Source: Pontibacterium sinense (GTDB lineage Bacteria; Pseudomonadota; Gammaproteobacteria; Pseudomonadales; Balneatricaceae). Taken from it: a stretch of 64,000 nt of DNA. This document shows, piece after piece, positions 26,513 to 37,874 of the stretch (the first letter of the stretch is position 1; each line of letters opens with the position of its first letter). The notes below the pieces were generated by a model that was not told the origin of the DNA, made no database searches, and worked only from the letters and a program-made list of their open reading frames with translations. The stretch is from positions 1-64,000 of the forward strand of contig NZ_JADEYS010000002.1 in assembly GCF_015209595.1 (NCBI RefSeq), given 5' to 3'. The position numbers and the translations under genes were made by a program.

Positions 26513-26692
26513 ATGCCAGTTGCAAGAATAGATCTGCTGGAAGTATGCAGCGAAGAACAGAAAGCACGACTCGTGCGTGATGTGGAGCAGGCGATCAGCG
26601 ATGCGATTACAGTGCCTGTAGATCGGGTAAAGATCGTCCTGATTGATCAGACCCTGATAGGGACGGCGGGTATTGATGATCATCGCCATTGA
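26513..26692 (+). CDS. 4-oxalocrotonate tautomerase family protein
   Basis: A 59-residue tautomerase-fold protein. Removal of Met exposes the catalytic Pro1 in M-P-V-A-R-I-D-L-L, which fixes the start at 26513 rather than the in-frame ATG at 26504. The family pattern (E-Q-K-A-R-L-V near residues 17-23 and V-P-V-D-R-V-K-I-V-L) is present. The usual Arg near position 11 is absent. Substrate unknown. Confidence 0.78.
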   Translation: MPVARIDLLEVCSEEQKARLVRDVEQAISDAITVPVDRVKIVLIDQTLIGTAGIDDHRH

Positions 26693-26704
26693 GGTACGTT
26701 ATAA

Positions 26705-26732
26705 AAAACGCCGCGACACAGCGCGGCGTTTT
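26705..26732. terminator. Bidirectional rho-independent terminator
   Basis: AAAACGCCGCG (26705-26715), a six-base loop, then CGCGGCGTTTT (26722-26732). It lies between the converging tautomerase and OmpW genes and works for either strand. Confidence 0.9.
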
Positions 26733-26749
26733 CTAGATGGGAAGCGGTC

Positions 26750-27364
26750 TTAGTATTTGTAACCCACGCCAACCATGTATACCCAAGGGTCGAGCGCAAC
26801 GGTACCGATGTCCGCACCGTTCAGACTCGCATCGGAATCGATGTCGATGTACCAAACCGCAGCGTTCAGTACCACGTTATCAGACACTGCGTAATCAACC
26901 CCGGCCTGAGCTGCCAAGCCCCAGGAATCATCCAGTTTCAGATTTCCCAGTGTACTTTCTTCAGAGAAGAACGTGGTGTAGTTCACACCCACGCCAACAT
27001 ACGGCTGTACGGCAGATTGATTGTCCATTGGGTAATACTGCAGAGACAGCGTTGGTGGCAGGTGTTTTGTTTCACCAATTTTGGCGCCGTTTGAGGTGAT
27101 GTCATGTTTAAACGGTGTCGCTGCCAACAGTTCCAGACCTAGCTTATCGGTCAACATATAAGACGCAGTGATACCCAGCTGTTCGTTGTTGCCTAGGCCC
27201 CCATTCAGAGTATCCAGCGTGCTTCCCGCTTCCATCGTTTCATTCGGCTGCACAGACGCGATACCCGCACGAACAATGATGTCACCCGCTTCATATGCGG
27301 ATGCTGCGGAAGAGGCTGCCAATACAACGGCACCGATTAGGGTAGATACGGCTGTTTTTTTCAT
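26750..27364 (-). CDS. ompW: OmpW family outer-membrane protein
   Basis: 204-residue outer-membrane beta-barrel of eight strands for passage of small hydrophobic compounds. Signal peptide residues 1-23 (cleavage A-S-A). Family motifs: G-D-I-I-V-R-A-G, D-K-L-G-L-E-L-L-A-A-T-P-F-K-H-D-I, L-P-P-T-L-S-L-Q-Y-Y, P-Y-V-G-V-G-V-N-Y-T-T-F-F and a C-terminal aromatic end. A palindrome in the upstream region (27482-27501) may be its operator. Confidence 0.92.
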   Translation of the reverse strand: MKKTAVSTLIGAVVLAASSAASAYEAGDIIVRAGIASVQPNETMEAGSTLDTLNGGLGNNEQLGITASYMLTDKLGLELLAATPFKHDITSNGAKIGETKHLPPTLSLQYYPMDNQSAVQPYVGVGVNYTTFFSEESTLGNLKLDDSWGLAAQAGVDYAVSDNVVLNAAVWYIDIDSDASLNGADIGTVALDPWVYMVGVGYKY

Positions 27365-27481
27365 GAGTGCGCTCCATAGCGGTAATGCTCAATTCAAGTT
27401 GGGGGCATTTAACCACTGGACGCGCGGGGTTTTATTGATCTGGATTCGAGGTTTTTAGCTGTATCTTCCACACAAGTGCGG

Positions 27482-27501
27482 TTCTTGTCATATGTCAAGA
27501 A
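27482..27501. promoter_or_regulatory. Palindrome upstream of ompW
   Basis: TTCTTG-N8-CAAGAA with a CATATG core, about 120 bases before the ompW start. It resembles a degenerate FNR/Anr-type box (TTG...CAA), and ompW is FNR-controlled in enterics. Confidence 0.3.
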
Positions 27502-27855
27502 AGGCGATTTGATGACTCTAAAAATCATTTTTAAATCATAATCTTAGCTTATATCAATGAACGCTGATATAGCGTGTTCATCACAGCAGTTTGGGCGAAT
27601 CTGTCATGTGGATTGGCGTGAATGTTGAGGGGTATTTATTACAGTTAGTAACCGTAATTAGGGGTGAACTGTCCGTGTTAGGGCTGAATATTGGCAGTTC
27701 TTACCGTTGGTGCACATTCTAGCGTATGCCAAGGCACAAAAAAGACACTATCACGACGTGGATTAGCTGAGCATGAACCAGCGCATGGGTCGGATCGTCG
27801 CGATAGCGTGGGCCAACAATGGCCAGGTTGGTGGTATTGCGTCTTTAGCCAAATC

Positions 27856-27883
27856 CCCGGTGTATTCATTTGAATACACCGGG
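27856..27883 (-). terminator. thiC terminator hairpin
   Basis: CCCGGTGTATTC (27856-27867) and GAATACACCGGG (27872-27883), a perfect 12-bp stem with a four-base loop just after the thiC stop. The T-run is poor. Confidence 0.65.
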
Positions 27884-27892
27884 CTGTCTCGA

Positions 27893-30068
<2,176 letters not shown>

Positions 30069-32051
30069 ATGCAGTTGAAGGTATCCCATAAAATTACCTT
30101 AGGTTTTTCCTTTTTAGTGTTTTCGATCATGTTGGTCGGAGGTGGTGGATTATGGGGTGCGGGTACGATCAGTCGTGGTCTGGATCAGGTCACTAACCAA
30201 TCCTTACCTACCGTATCGGGCAGTTTGAAGCAGATGATTACACTGCAACAGGCAAATCTCGCTCTGTTGTCGGTGATGTCAGACGACAAAGATAAAACGT
30301 TTCGAGCGACCCAACAAAAGCAGTTTAACGAGCAGATAAAAGTCTTTCAGACCCGTCTGACCGAGTTGGCAGAGCAATACGATCTCTCTTTGGAACAGAA
30401 ACAGCAGTTAAAAGTCGCATCCGAGACTGAAGCAAAGTTTTCAAAAGCCGCACTGCAGGCGATGGCACTGCATGAGCAACGCCTGATGCTGTCTGAGCGT
30501 GTGCGTCAGAAAGAGAGTAGCTTTCAGCGTAAAACCGATACGCTCAATACCTGGGGACAAAAATACATCAACCAAAACACTGAGAGTGAACGGTTGGTGC
30601 GAATCCGTAGCTTCATGCGCGCAGCGAATGCGCATCGTACTCAGCTGATCAATTTCCGTCAGCATCGGGATATGCCTCGTTTTGATAAAGAACTGAAGGG
30701 TAGCGAGGGTGAGTTAACGAAAACACTGGCGTCACTGAGCAGTATTGATCCAAAAGCCAAGCGGATCGGACGTTTGGTGGATGACCTGGTGACCGATCTG
30801 TACGGTGAGAAAGGCATGGTGGCTCTGTACCGTGAGTCGTACCAGAAAGATAAGCAACTGACTCAGCAGCTGGCGGACGTTCACCAATTGCAGTCGCAAG
30901 CGCAAGGTGTCGTAGACGGATTTATCACAACCTCATTGGATCAGGCTGCTAATCGCAAAGCTGAAGCGGATAACAGCTCTGAGATCACTCAGACCCTGAT
31001 TGTGGGTTTGCTGGTTGGCAACCTGGTGTTGGCTGTACTCATCGCGATGCTGACCGTACGCAGCATTCATCAGCCCCTGTTAGCAACGGTAAAAAGCCTG
31101 CGCTTGCTGGCTGAAGGGGATATGCGGACCACATTTGACGCAACCCGGAAGGACGAGTTTGGTGATCTGGGCCGGGCGTTGAATGAAGTGGTTGCCAACC
31201 TGCATGATATCTTGCAAGAGATCACCAATGGCTCAGAGCAGTTAAGTACGGTTGCCGAGAGCAATGCAGTGACCAGTCGTCAGACACATCGTGCGATGGG
31301 ACAGCAGAGTGAACAGCTTACAATTACCGCTTCAGCTTCTGAAGAGATGGAGTTGATGGTGCAGGAGGTAAGCCAGTTTGCGCGCACGACATTGGATGCG
31401 GTGCATAACTGCGAACAGCTGAGTGTGGATGCGGATCAGCACGTGCAGCATACCGTTAGCAGCATTCAGCAGCAGGCGCAGGATATCTCCCAAGCGGTGA
31501 ATCTGAGTGACCAGTTGAGCCAGTACAGTAATCAGATCGGAACCATTCTGGATACCATCGGTGATATTGCCCAGCAAACTAACTTGCTGGCTCTCAACGC
31601 TGCGATTGAAGCCGCGCGTGCCGGAGAGCAGGGCAGAGGTTTTGCGGTTGTGGCGGATGAGGTCCGTGAACTGGCCCGCCGTACACAGAACTCCACGCAG
31701 GAAATTCAGGAGATGGTGGAGAACATGCAGGGCAGTATTGGCAAGGTTGTGTCTGTCATGCAGCAAAGTGTGGGGCAGAGTGAATCCTGTGTGAACTATG
31801 CTCACAGTTCTCAGCAAGCGCTACTGGATATGAAAGATGCGATCAGCAATATTCGCAGTATGAGCACGCAGATTACCGAAGCCACCGGTCAGCAAAATGA
31901 GGCGGTCGAGGAGATGGCACGCACGTTGGAACAGATCAATGCAGCAGCGAGTGAAACGGCTGATGGCGCAGAGAAGGTCTCCACTCACAGTGATGATCTG
32001 TTACAAATCTCCCAGCAACAGAAAGAGCTGATCGGTCGCTTTATCGTCTGA
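30069..32051 (+). CDS. Methyl-accepting chemotaxis protein
   Basis: Membrane chemoreceptor of 660 residues. N-terminal membrane helix (~9-29), helical periplasmic ligand domain (~30-310, four-helix type), second membrane helix (~312-332), HAMP (~333-385) and a cytoplasmic signalling domain whose hairpin tip reads [20 protein letters not shown]. The frame opens from ATG 30060, but GGAG (30056-30059) abuts that codon and suits ATG 30069. A 14-bp hairpin terminator follows. Ligand unknown. Confidence 0.9.
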   Translation: MQLKVSHKITLGFSFLVFSIMLVGGGGLWGAGTISRGLDQVTNQSLPTVSGSLKQMITLQQANLALLSVMSDDKDKTFRATQQKQFNEQIKVFQTRLTELAEQYDLSLEQKQQLKVASETEAKFSKAALQAMALHEQRLMLSERVRQKESSFQRKTDTLNTWGQKYINQNTESERLVRIRSFMRAANAHRTQLINFRQHRDMPRFDKELKGSEGELTKTLASLSSIDPKAKRIGRLVDDLVTDLYGEKGMVALYRESYQKDKQLTQQLADVHQLQSQAQGVVDGFITTSLDQAANRKAEADNSSEITQTLIVGLLVGNLVLAVLIAMLTVRSIHQPLLATVKSLRLLAEGDMRTTFDATRKDEFGDLGRALNEVVANLHDILQEITNGSEQLSTVAESNAVTSRQTHRAMGQQSEQLTITASASEEMELMVQEVSQFARTTLDAVHNCEQLSVDADQHVQHTVSSIQQQAQDISQAVNLSDQLSQYSNQIGTILDTIGDIAQQTNLLALNAAIEAARAGEQGRGFAVVADEVRELARRTQNSTQEIQEMVENMQGSIGKVVSVMQQSVGQSESCVNYAHSSQQALLDMKDAISNIRSMSTQITEATGQQNEAVEEMARTLEQINAAASETADGAEKVSTHSDDLLQISQQQKELIGRFIV

Positions 32052-32086
32052 TCACCGCCTTTCCAATCTCAGTTATGTTTCCCTCA

Positions 32087-32121
32087 CCAGTCACTTAGGT
32101 TTATTCCCTAAGTGACTGGTA
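32087..32121 (+). terminator. Hairpin terminator after the chemoreceptor gene
   Basis: ACCAGTCACTTAGG (32087-32100) pairs perfectly with CCTAAGTGACTGGT (32108-32121) around a seven-base loop; no T-run follows. Confidence 0.6.
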
Positions 32122-32260
32122 CTAAAGGTTTAGTAAACCTGTGCCTAATCTATTCTCTGGCATAACCATATACTCGATTGATTCACGTATACTTTTATCC
32201 GTTTTTGCTGCATTGCACCTTGTGTAAACACAGTAGAATCGAATCAATCCGGAGCACCTC

Positions 32261-33295
32261 ATGGCAACATCGCAGCAAGGTACTTTTTTCGACAGAATGG
32301 CCGCACGGGAATGGTTATCGACCATTATGCCGGGGCTGATGCTGTGTTTTGTGGTGGGTATGGCCGCAAAGTTTGTATCCGAACACTACGGCGGTCCGAC
32401 GATCCTCTATGCATTGCTGATGGGTATGTCTCTGAACTATCTGTCCGAAGAGGGGCGTTGTGCGCCTGGTATTCAGTTTGCCGCTAAATCGGTCCTGCGT
32501 TTTGGTATTGCACTACTGGGTGCGCGTATTACCTTTGAGCAGTTGCTGGGCTTGGGCGTAACGCCCATCGCAATTGTGGTGGTGGGTGTCCCTGCGACGA
32601 TTATCTTCGGTGTGCTCTGTGGCCGCTGGCTGGGTATGAGTAAAAACCAGAGTATCTTGTCTGGTGCAGCCGTAGGTATCTGTGGTGCTTCTGCGGCCTT
32701 GGCGGTCTCTGCGGTATTGCCCCAGAACAAAGAGTCCGAAAAGAATCTGATCTTTACGGTGATCGGTGTAACAGCGCTGAGTACGGTGGCGATGATTGCC
32801 TACCCATTGGTGGTGACAGGTTTAGATCTGAATCCTGCGGAAAGTGGTATTTTCCTTGGGGCGACGATCCATGATGTTGCTCAGGTTGTTGGTGCCGGTT
32901 ACATGATGTCCGACGATATCGGCGACGTTGCTACGTTTACCAAACTGTTACGTGTGGCTGCGCTGGTACCGGTCGTGGTGGTGATCTCTTTGCTGGTGGC
33001 CCGGAAATCAGCCGGTGGTGGAGAGTCTGGAAAATCATCTTTGCCACTGCCAGGGTTCTTGATTGCGTTTATCATTATTGTAACGCTGAACAGCACCTTG
33101 CCGATCCCTGAAGTGGTGACTGCAGGGATGACTGAATTGTCCCGCTGGTGTCTGATTATCGCTATGGTGGGTCTGGGTATGAAGGCATCGTTCAAAGAGT
33201 TGGCGACGATGGGTTGGCAGCCGATCATCTTGCTGGTTTCTGAAACGATCTTCCTCGCTGCACTGGTTGCAATTTGGTTGTACTGCGTTCGCTAA
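32261..33295 (+). CDS. YeiH/UPF0324 family putative sulfate exporter
   Basis: Inner-membrane protein of 344 residues with about ten segments, belonging to the YeiH (PSE) family described as putative sulfate exporters. Family landmarks: G-P-T-I-L-Y-A-L-L-M-G near residues 46-56, R-F-G-I-A-L-L-G-A-R, G-A-A-V-G-I-C-G-A-S-A-A-L-A, G-A-T-I-H-D-V-A-Q-V-V-G-A-G and a C-terminal G-L-G-M-K. It joins the two TSUP genes and the SLC13 gene as another probable sulfur/anion permease. Confidence 0.87.
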   Translation: MATSQQGTFFDRMAAREWLSTIMPGLMLCFVVGMAAKFVSEHYGGPTILYALLMGMSLNYLSEEGRCAPGIQFAAKSVLRFGIALLGARITFEQLLGLGVTPIAIVVVGVPATIIFGVLCGRWLGMSKNQSILSGAAVGICGASAALAVSAVLPQNKESEKNLIFTVIGVTALSTVAMIAYPLVVTGLDLNPAESGIFLGATIHDVAQVVGAGYMMSDDIGDVATFTKLLRVAALVPVVVVISLLVARKSAGGGESGKSSLPLPGFLIAFIIIVTLNSTLPIPEVVTAGMTELSRWCLIIAMVGLGMKASFKELATMGWQPIILLVSETIFLAALVAIWLYCVR

Positions 33296-33304
33296 TTTGA
33301 ATGG

Positions 33305-33343
33305 AGCCTGTGTACGGGGATATTGTTGAACCGTACGCAGGCT
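33305..33343 (+). terminator. Hairpin after the YeiH gene
   Basis: AGCCTGTGTACGG (33305-33317) pairs with CCGTACGCAGGCT (33331-33343), 12 of 13 positions. Confidence 0.55.
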
Positions 33344-33467
33344 AATCTCTATACCTCGCTCCTGATCACCTTTCACTTCTCACCTCCTATCTGATTCGAA
33401 CTACACTGTATGCTAAACTCGCCGTTATGGGTTCAGTGCGTCAGTAAGGAATGGAGCAGTAGAAGGG

Positions 33468-36221
33468 ATGAATAAACGCGTTTTATTAGTTGATGACGAG
33501 CCTGCCATTGTCGCTGCACTAAGCCGCACTCTGAGGAATCGAGGTTACGATGTGGTCGGCGCTCATTGTAGCTCCGAAGCATTTCACTTAATGGACGTTT
33601 CGCCAGCGGCTGTTGTGATATCTGATTACCAAATGCCCTGTATGCGAGGCACTGAGTTACTGGGGCGTATCGAAGCACGTTGGCCGGAAACAGTACGCAT
33701 GATTCTGAGCGGATACGCCGATTACAATACGGTGATGGAAGCGATTGAAAGCGGTGTCGTGCATAAGTTTCTTGCGAAACCCTGGGACAATAACGAGCTG
33801 CTTGAGCAGCTAGAAGAAGCGTTTACATTTTATGACGGTCTATCAGTCGATGTAGCCGATACACCTGCATCCGCCCCCTCAATAAAACGCCCGATATCTG
33901 ATCAGGTACCGGTATCCAACACCATTGTCACAGATCGGCTCACGCCGGAAGCTGTTCAGCTGAAAACCATGCTGGATACCGTCGTGGATGGCATCGCTAC
34001 GGTTGATAATCACGGGGTGATGTTATCTGTTAACAAAGCAGTTGATCGTATCTTTGGATACAACACAGATGAGTTAGTTGGTAATCATCTGGCTATGTTG
34101 GTACCCAGTCGACCAGAAGACAAATCTAACTGCGTAAAGTCAGACCTACTCAGCGATATTACAGGTGTTCCCAGGAACATTGCGGGACTGCGTAAGAACG
34201 GTGAAGCGTTTCCGATGGAGTTGTCTGTGACCCCTATGCAGATTATGGGACAAAAACGCTTTCTCGCGGTGATCACGGATACCAGCCGACGGATGGCGGC
34301 AGAGCGTCAGAATCAGCTTTTGTTAAAAAGTCTCGACAGCTGTCAGGACGGATACGCCTTATTTGGGCCCGGTGATCGCTTGCTGTACTGCAATCAGCAG
34401 TTTCGCCAGCTCTACCAATCGTGTGCGACAGGTCCTGTCAAAGGCGTGACGTACGAAGATTTTTTTACAGATTGCATCAACAGCGGGCTCTACCCAGCCG
34501 CCGAAGACCAAAAGTACTGGTTGAACCAGTTGCTGGAAGCACATGCCACGCTGCCGATGGTTCGTGTGGAGGAGATCAGTCCTGGTCGTTGGATACAGAT
34601 CCATGAAACACGAGCGGATAACGGCAGTTTGATCGTTTTCCATATCGATATTAGTCAGCTAAAAATAGCGGAAAACTCATTACGTGACGCGGTTGGCAGA
34701 GCGGTTGATGCCAATGAAGCGAAAAGCCGTTTCCTGGCGATGATGAGTCATGAAATTCGTACACCGCTAAACGGTGTGTTGGGGCTTCTTCAGCTGCTTC
34801 AGGAAGAAAATTTATCGGGTGAGCAGCAGGAATATATTGAGACAGCACTGGTCTCGGGACGCAGTTTGCTGACGATTATTTCCGATATTCTGGATTTCTC
34901 TAAGATGGAGGCGGGGAAGATGGAGCTTCATCCAGTATCTTGTCATCTGTCATCTTTGACCAAAGAGCTAAGACAGTTGCTGAGTCCGCGTGTGGAAGAG
35001 AAATCGATCCGTTTGGTTGTCCGTATTGATCCGGCAGTGCCTGAGTATGTTCGGGTTGATCATCAACGCTTACGTCAGGTGCTACTAAATCTGCTTGGGA
35101 ATGCGATTAAATTCACCGATTACGGTGAAGTGAGTCTGAGTGTTGTGCGTCAGCAAGATGGACGGATCCGCTTTGCGGTGGATGATACGGGTATTGGTAT
35201 TCCTGATGATCAGCAAGATCGTGTGTTTGGGGAGTTTAATAGCGGTTTATCTCCAGTGGATAACAAGGTGCATGAAGGCACGGGACTCGGGTTGGCCATC
35301 AGCCGCCATCTGATTAATTTGATGGACGGTGAACTTCAGTTTTCAAGTCAGGATCAGCAAGGCAGCCATTTTTGGTTTTCATTGCAGCTTGAAACAGTGT
35401 GTGAACCCGCAGTGCAACATTCCAAATCACAGAGTGGAGAGCCTGTTCTTAGGGGATCTGTTCTGTTGGTTGAAGACAGCGCGACGAACCGGCTGGTGGC
35501 GAAAACCATGCTGGAAAAGGGCGGATTAACTGTAACTTGTGCAGAAGACGGTTATAGGGCACTGGAGCTTTGTCAGGTTCAGCGTTTTGATCTTGTGTTG
35601 ATGGATATATCTATGCCAGGCATTGATGGGTTGGAAACTACCGCCCGGATCCTGCAGTTACCGGATTGGAATCTGGCGCCGATTGTCGCGCTGACTGCCT
35701 ACGCCATGCCCGGAGACCGGGAATGTTTTTTGAAGCAGGGCATGAGTGATTATGTTGAAAAACCGATCGATAAACAGCGCTTGCTCAAGGTGATTGGGCG
35801 GTATCTGCAAACGGATGAGGTGATTGAGCCGGAACAGCGCGATCCTAATTCGGACAGCCTCATGGAGCCAGAGCGGCTGAAAAGGTTAGCGGAGGATACG
35901 TCTTATGAGATGGTACCCGAGCTGGCCCAGGTTTTTCTGGATGACAGTGGAGAGCGTTTACAGAGCCTATCTGAAATGACGCGACCATTTCTGCCCGAGA
36001 ATCACGCTGAGATTGAGCGTCATATGCATACATTAGGGAGCAGCGCGGCGTTGTACGGTCTGACAGTGTTCCATGATCAGTCACGTTGCCTGGAACATGC
36101 ATGTCAGGCCGGTGACTATGCTCTGGTTGAGAAAGGCCTGACTGAGTTTATCGAGCTGGGGCAACAGAGTCGTCATACGTTGGCAGAGGTTATCAAAGGA
36201 TGGTCAGCCTCGCGGGTGTAA
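33468..36221 (+). CDS. Hybrid histidine kinase, REC-PAS-HK-REC-Hpt (SypF-like)
   Basis: Cytoplasmic multidomain phosphorelay kinase of 917 residues. Order: receiver 1 (1-120, D53 in V-I-S-D-Y-Q-M-P), PAS (~165-285), a second PAS-like segment (~290-400), HisKA with H428 in M-S-H-E-I-R-T-P, HATPase (~535-650), receiver 2 (~660-785, D713 in L-M-D-I-S-M-P-G) and Hpt (~815-905, H854 in H-T-L-G-S-S-A-A). There is no membrane helix, so input is intracellular or via a partner. It converges on the sigma-54 regulator gene (35 bases apart) and is probably its phosphodonor, as SypF is for SypG and SypE in Vibrio fischeri. The N-terminal receiver is an addition relative to that protein. Confidence 0.87.
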   Translation: MNKRVLLVDDEPAIVAALSRTLRNRGYDVVGAHCSSEAFHLMDVSPAAVVISDYQMPCMRGTELLGRIEARWPETVRMILSGYADYNTVMEAIESGVVHKFLAKPWDNNELLEQLEEAFTFYDGLSVDVADTPASAPSIKRPISDQVPVSNTIVTDRLTPEAVQLKTMLDTVVDGIATVDNHGVMLSVNKAVDRIFGYNTDELVGNHLAMLVPSRPEDKSNCVKSDLLSDITGVPRNIAGLRKNGEAFPMELSVTPMQIMGQKRFLAVITDTSRRMAAERQNQLLLKSLDSCQDGYALFGPGDRLLYCNQQFRQLYQSCATGPVKGVTYEDFFTDCINSGLYPAAEDQKYWLNQLLEAHATLPMVRVEEISPGRWIQIHETRADNGSLIVFHIDISQLKIAENSLRDAVGRAVDANEAKSRFLAMMSHEIRTPLNGVLGLLQLLQEENLSGEQQEYIETALVSGRSLLTIISDILDFSKMEAGKMELHPVSCHLSSLTKELRQLLSPRVEEKSIRLVVRIDPAVPEYVRVDHQRLRQVLLNLLGNAIKFTDYGEVSLSVVRQQDGRIRFAVDDTGIGIPDDQQDRVFGEFNSGLSPVDNKVHEGTGLGLAISRHLINLMDGELQFSSQDQQGSHFWFSLQLETVCEPAVQHSKSQSGEPVLRGSVLLVEDSATNRLVAKTMLEKGGLTVTCAEDGYRALELCQVQRFDLVLMDISMPGIDGLETTARILQLPDWNLAPIVALTAYAMPGDRECFLKQGMSDYVEKPIDKQRLLKVIGRYLQTDEVIEPEQRDPNSDSLMEPERLKRLAEDTSYEMVPELAQVFLDDSGERLQSLSEMTRPFLPENHAEIERHMHTLGSSAALYGLTVFHDQSRCLEHACQAGDYALVEKGLTEFIELGQQSRHTLAEVIKGWSASRV

Positions 36222-36256
36222 GGTACCGGCGAGGCGAGTAATACAGGATGAATAAC

Positions 36257-37768
36257 TCAGCGTTCCTTCCAGCTATTACGTTTCCGATAAATGGTCGCGG
36301 CGCTGATTTGAAGGTAATGTGCGGCCGTTGGAATATTCCCACCACACAGATCGATGGCCCTTTCAATGGCTTCACGTTCAAGCTCAGCGATGGGGCGGAT
36401 CAGTGTTTCTAGTCTATCCGTATCTTCCTGTGGCTGCGTGTTTGTAAACGACGCCTGGTGCACTTGATCGCCTGTTGGCGGGGTCGCCAATGGCGGAGTG
36501 TAGGTCGGTTCGACATATGCAGCAGGTTGAACCGGTGTGTTGTACTGCGCGGGGGCAGGTGGTGATAGGTTCCGATTCAGAGGCTGAGTGCTATAGCTAT
36601 CTAATGGCGCGGGCAACATGCAAGACGTGACGGTTTCACCTTTGTTCAGCACGACAATATTACGCACCACATTTTGTAACTGCCTTACGTTGCCGGGCCA
36701 GTTGTAATTACTGAGAACTAGCTCCGTTTCGGGATCAAAGCATTTAAAGCCTTTTTTCTCTTCGTTTGCATACTGTTCTAAGAAATTACGTGCGATCTCC
36801 ACGACATCGTTGTCACGCTCACGCAGCGGTGGAAGGTGGATGGGTAATACGTGCAGACGGTAATACAGGTCTTCCCGGAAATGACCGGCCTGTACCTCTG
36901 CCATCGGGTCTTTGTTGCTTGCGCAGAGAATTCTGACATCCACTTTTTCAGTTCGGTCGCTACCCACTTTCTGCAGCGTTCCTGTTTGCAGAAACCGCAG
37001 GAGCTTCGATTGAAGTGACAGCTCCATCTCACAGATCTCATCAAGGAACAGTGTGCCTCCCTGAGCAGCCCGAGCCGCACCATCGCGATCACTGACGGCA
37101 CCAGTAAACGCACCTTTTACATGACCAAAGATTTCACTTTCAATCAGATCCTTGGGAATTGCACCGCAGTTGAGTGCTATGAAAGGGGCTTTGGCACGTT
37201 CACTACGCTGATGGATTGCCTCAGCGCAGACCTCTTTACCTGTTCCGCTTTCGCCCGTGATAAACACAGTCGCTTGCGACGATGCAGCGCTGTCGATCAC
37301 CTGATATACCCGCTGCATGGCTAGGGATGAGCCTATGAAACCGCAGAATTGATGGCGGTCGATCTCTTCCCGGTAGGTTTCGACAATCCGTTGCAGGCTC
37401 TGGCTTTCAAAGCAGTTTTTCAGAGTCGTGAGCAAACGATCTTTGTTAAAGGGTTTGACCAGATAATCGCGGGCACCGAGTCGCATCGCTTCAATGGCGG
37501 TATTCATAGAGCAATCGCCGGTGGTGACGATCACCTCCAGAGGCAGCTCTTCATCGCTGACACGTTTCAGAATATCCAGACCATTCATGTCCGGTAGAGT
37601 CAGATCCAGCAAGATGCCATCAAAGCCGCCCCGATCCAGTGCTTGTAGCGCATCGTTACCGGTTTCCACATGTTGAACGTTGTAATCGAGACCCGTCAGG
37701 TAGCCACGATAGACGGCGGCCATAGAACGATCATCTTCAACGATCAAAATCTCTGTATTTGCAGGCAT
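36257..37768 (-). CDS. sypG: Sigma-54-dependent response regulator (SypG/LuxO-like)
   Basis: NtrC-family activator of 503 residues: receiver (1-120, D55 in L-L-D-L-T-L-P-D), AAA+ domain (~145-380) with Walker A G-E-S-G-T-G-K-E and the sigma-54 contact loop G-A-F-T-G-A, a Pro/Tyr-rich linker (~390-450) and a Fis-type helix-turn-helix (~465-500, P-T-A-A-H-Y-L-Q-I-S-A-A-T-I-Y-R). The close resemblance to LuxO/SypG, and the presence of five sigma-54 promoters with SypG-type elements at 42.9-58.9 kb, make it the probable activator of the polysaccharide operons. It is divergent from the SypE-like gene. Confidence 0.87.
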   Translation of the reverse strand: MPANTEILIVEDDRSMAAVYRGYLTGLDYNVQHVETGNDALQALDRGGFDGILLDLTLPDMNGLDILKRVSDEELPLEVIVTTGDCSMNTAIEAMRLGARDYLVKPFNKDRLLTTLKNCFESQSLQRIVETYREEIDRHQFCGFIGSSLAMQRVYQVIDSAASSQATVFITGESGTGKEVCAEAIHQRSERAKAPFIALNCGAIPKDLIESEIFGHVKGAFTGAVSDRDGAARAAQGGTLFLDEICEMELSLQSKLLRFLQTGTLQKVGSDRTEKVDVRILCASNKDPMAEVQAGHFREDLYYRLHVLPIHLPPLRERDNDVVEIARNFLEQYANEEKKGFKCFDPETELVLSNYNWPGNVRQLQNVVRNIVVLNKGETVTSCMLPAPLDSYSTQPLNRNLSPPAPAQYNTPVQPAAYVEPTYTPPLATPPTGDQVHQASFTNTQPQEDTDRLETLIRPIAELEREAIERAIDLCGGNIPTAAHYLQISAATIYRKRNSWKER

Positions 37769-37874
37769 CAGCTTCCCTCTAGAGCCAGTAAACAGGCTAT
37801 AGTATAGTCTAAGTTAGGGTTCACTGAAGCAGTAAATGTGTCTGATTTTTAGATAGTTACAAGGAGGAACAGGG

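Larger units (their letters stand above)
27365..27892. other. Intergenic region between ompW and thiC
   Basis: 528 bases. It holds the ompW promoter region with the palindrome at 27482-27501, an AT-rich stretch at 27510-27660 and the thiC terminator hairpin at 27856-27883. A short plus-strand frame from 27772 runs through that hairpin and is probably not coding. Confidence 0.4.
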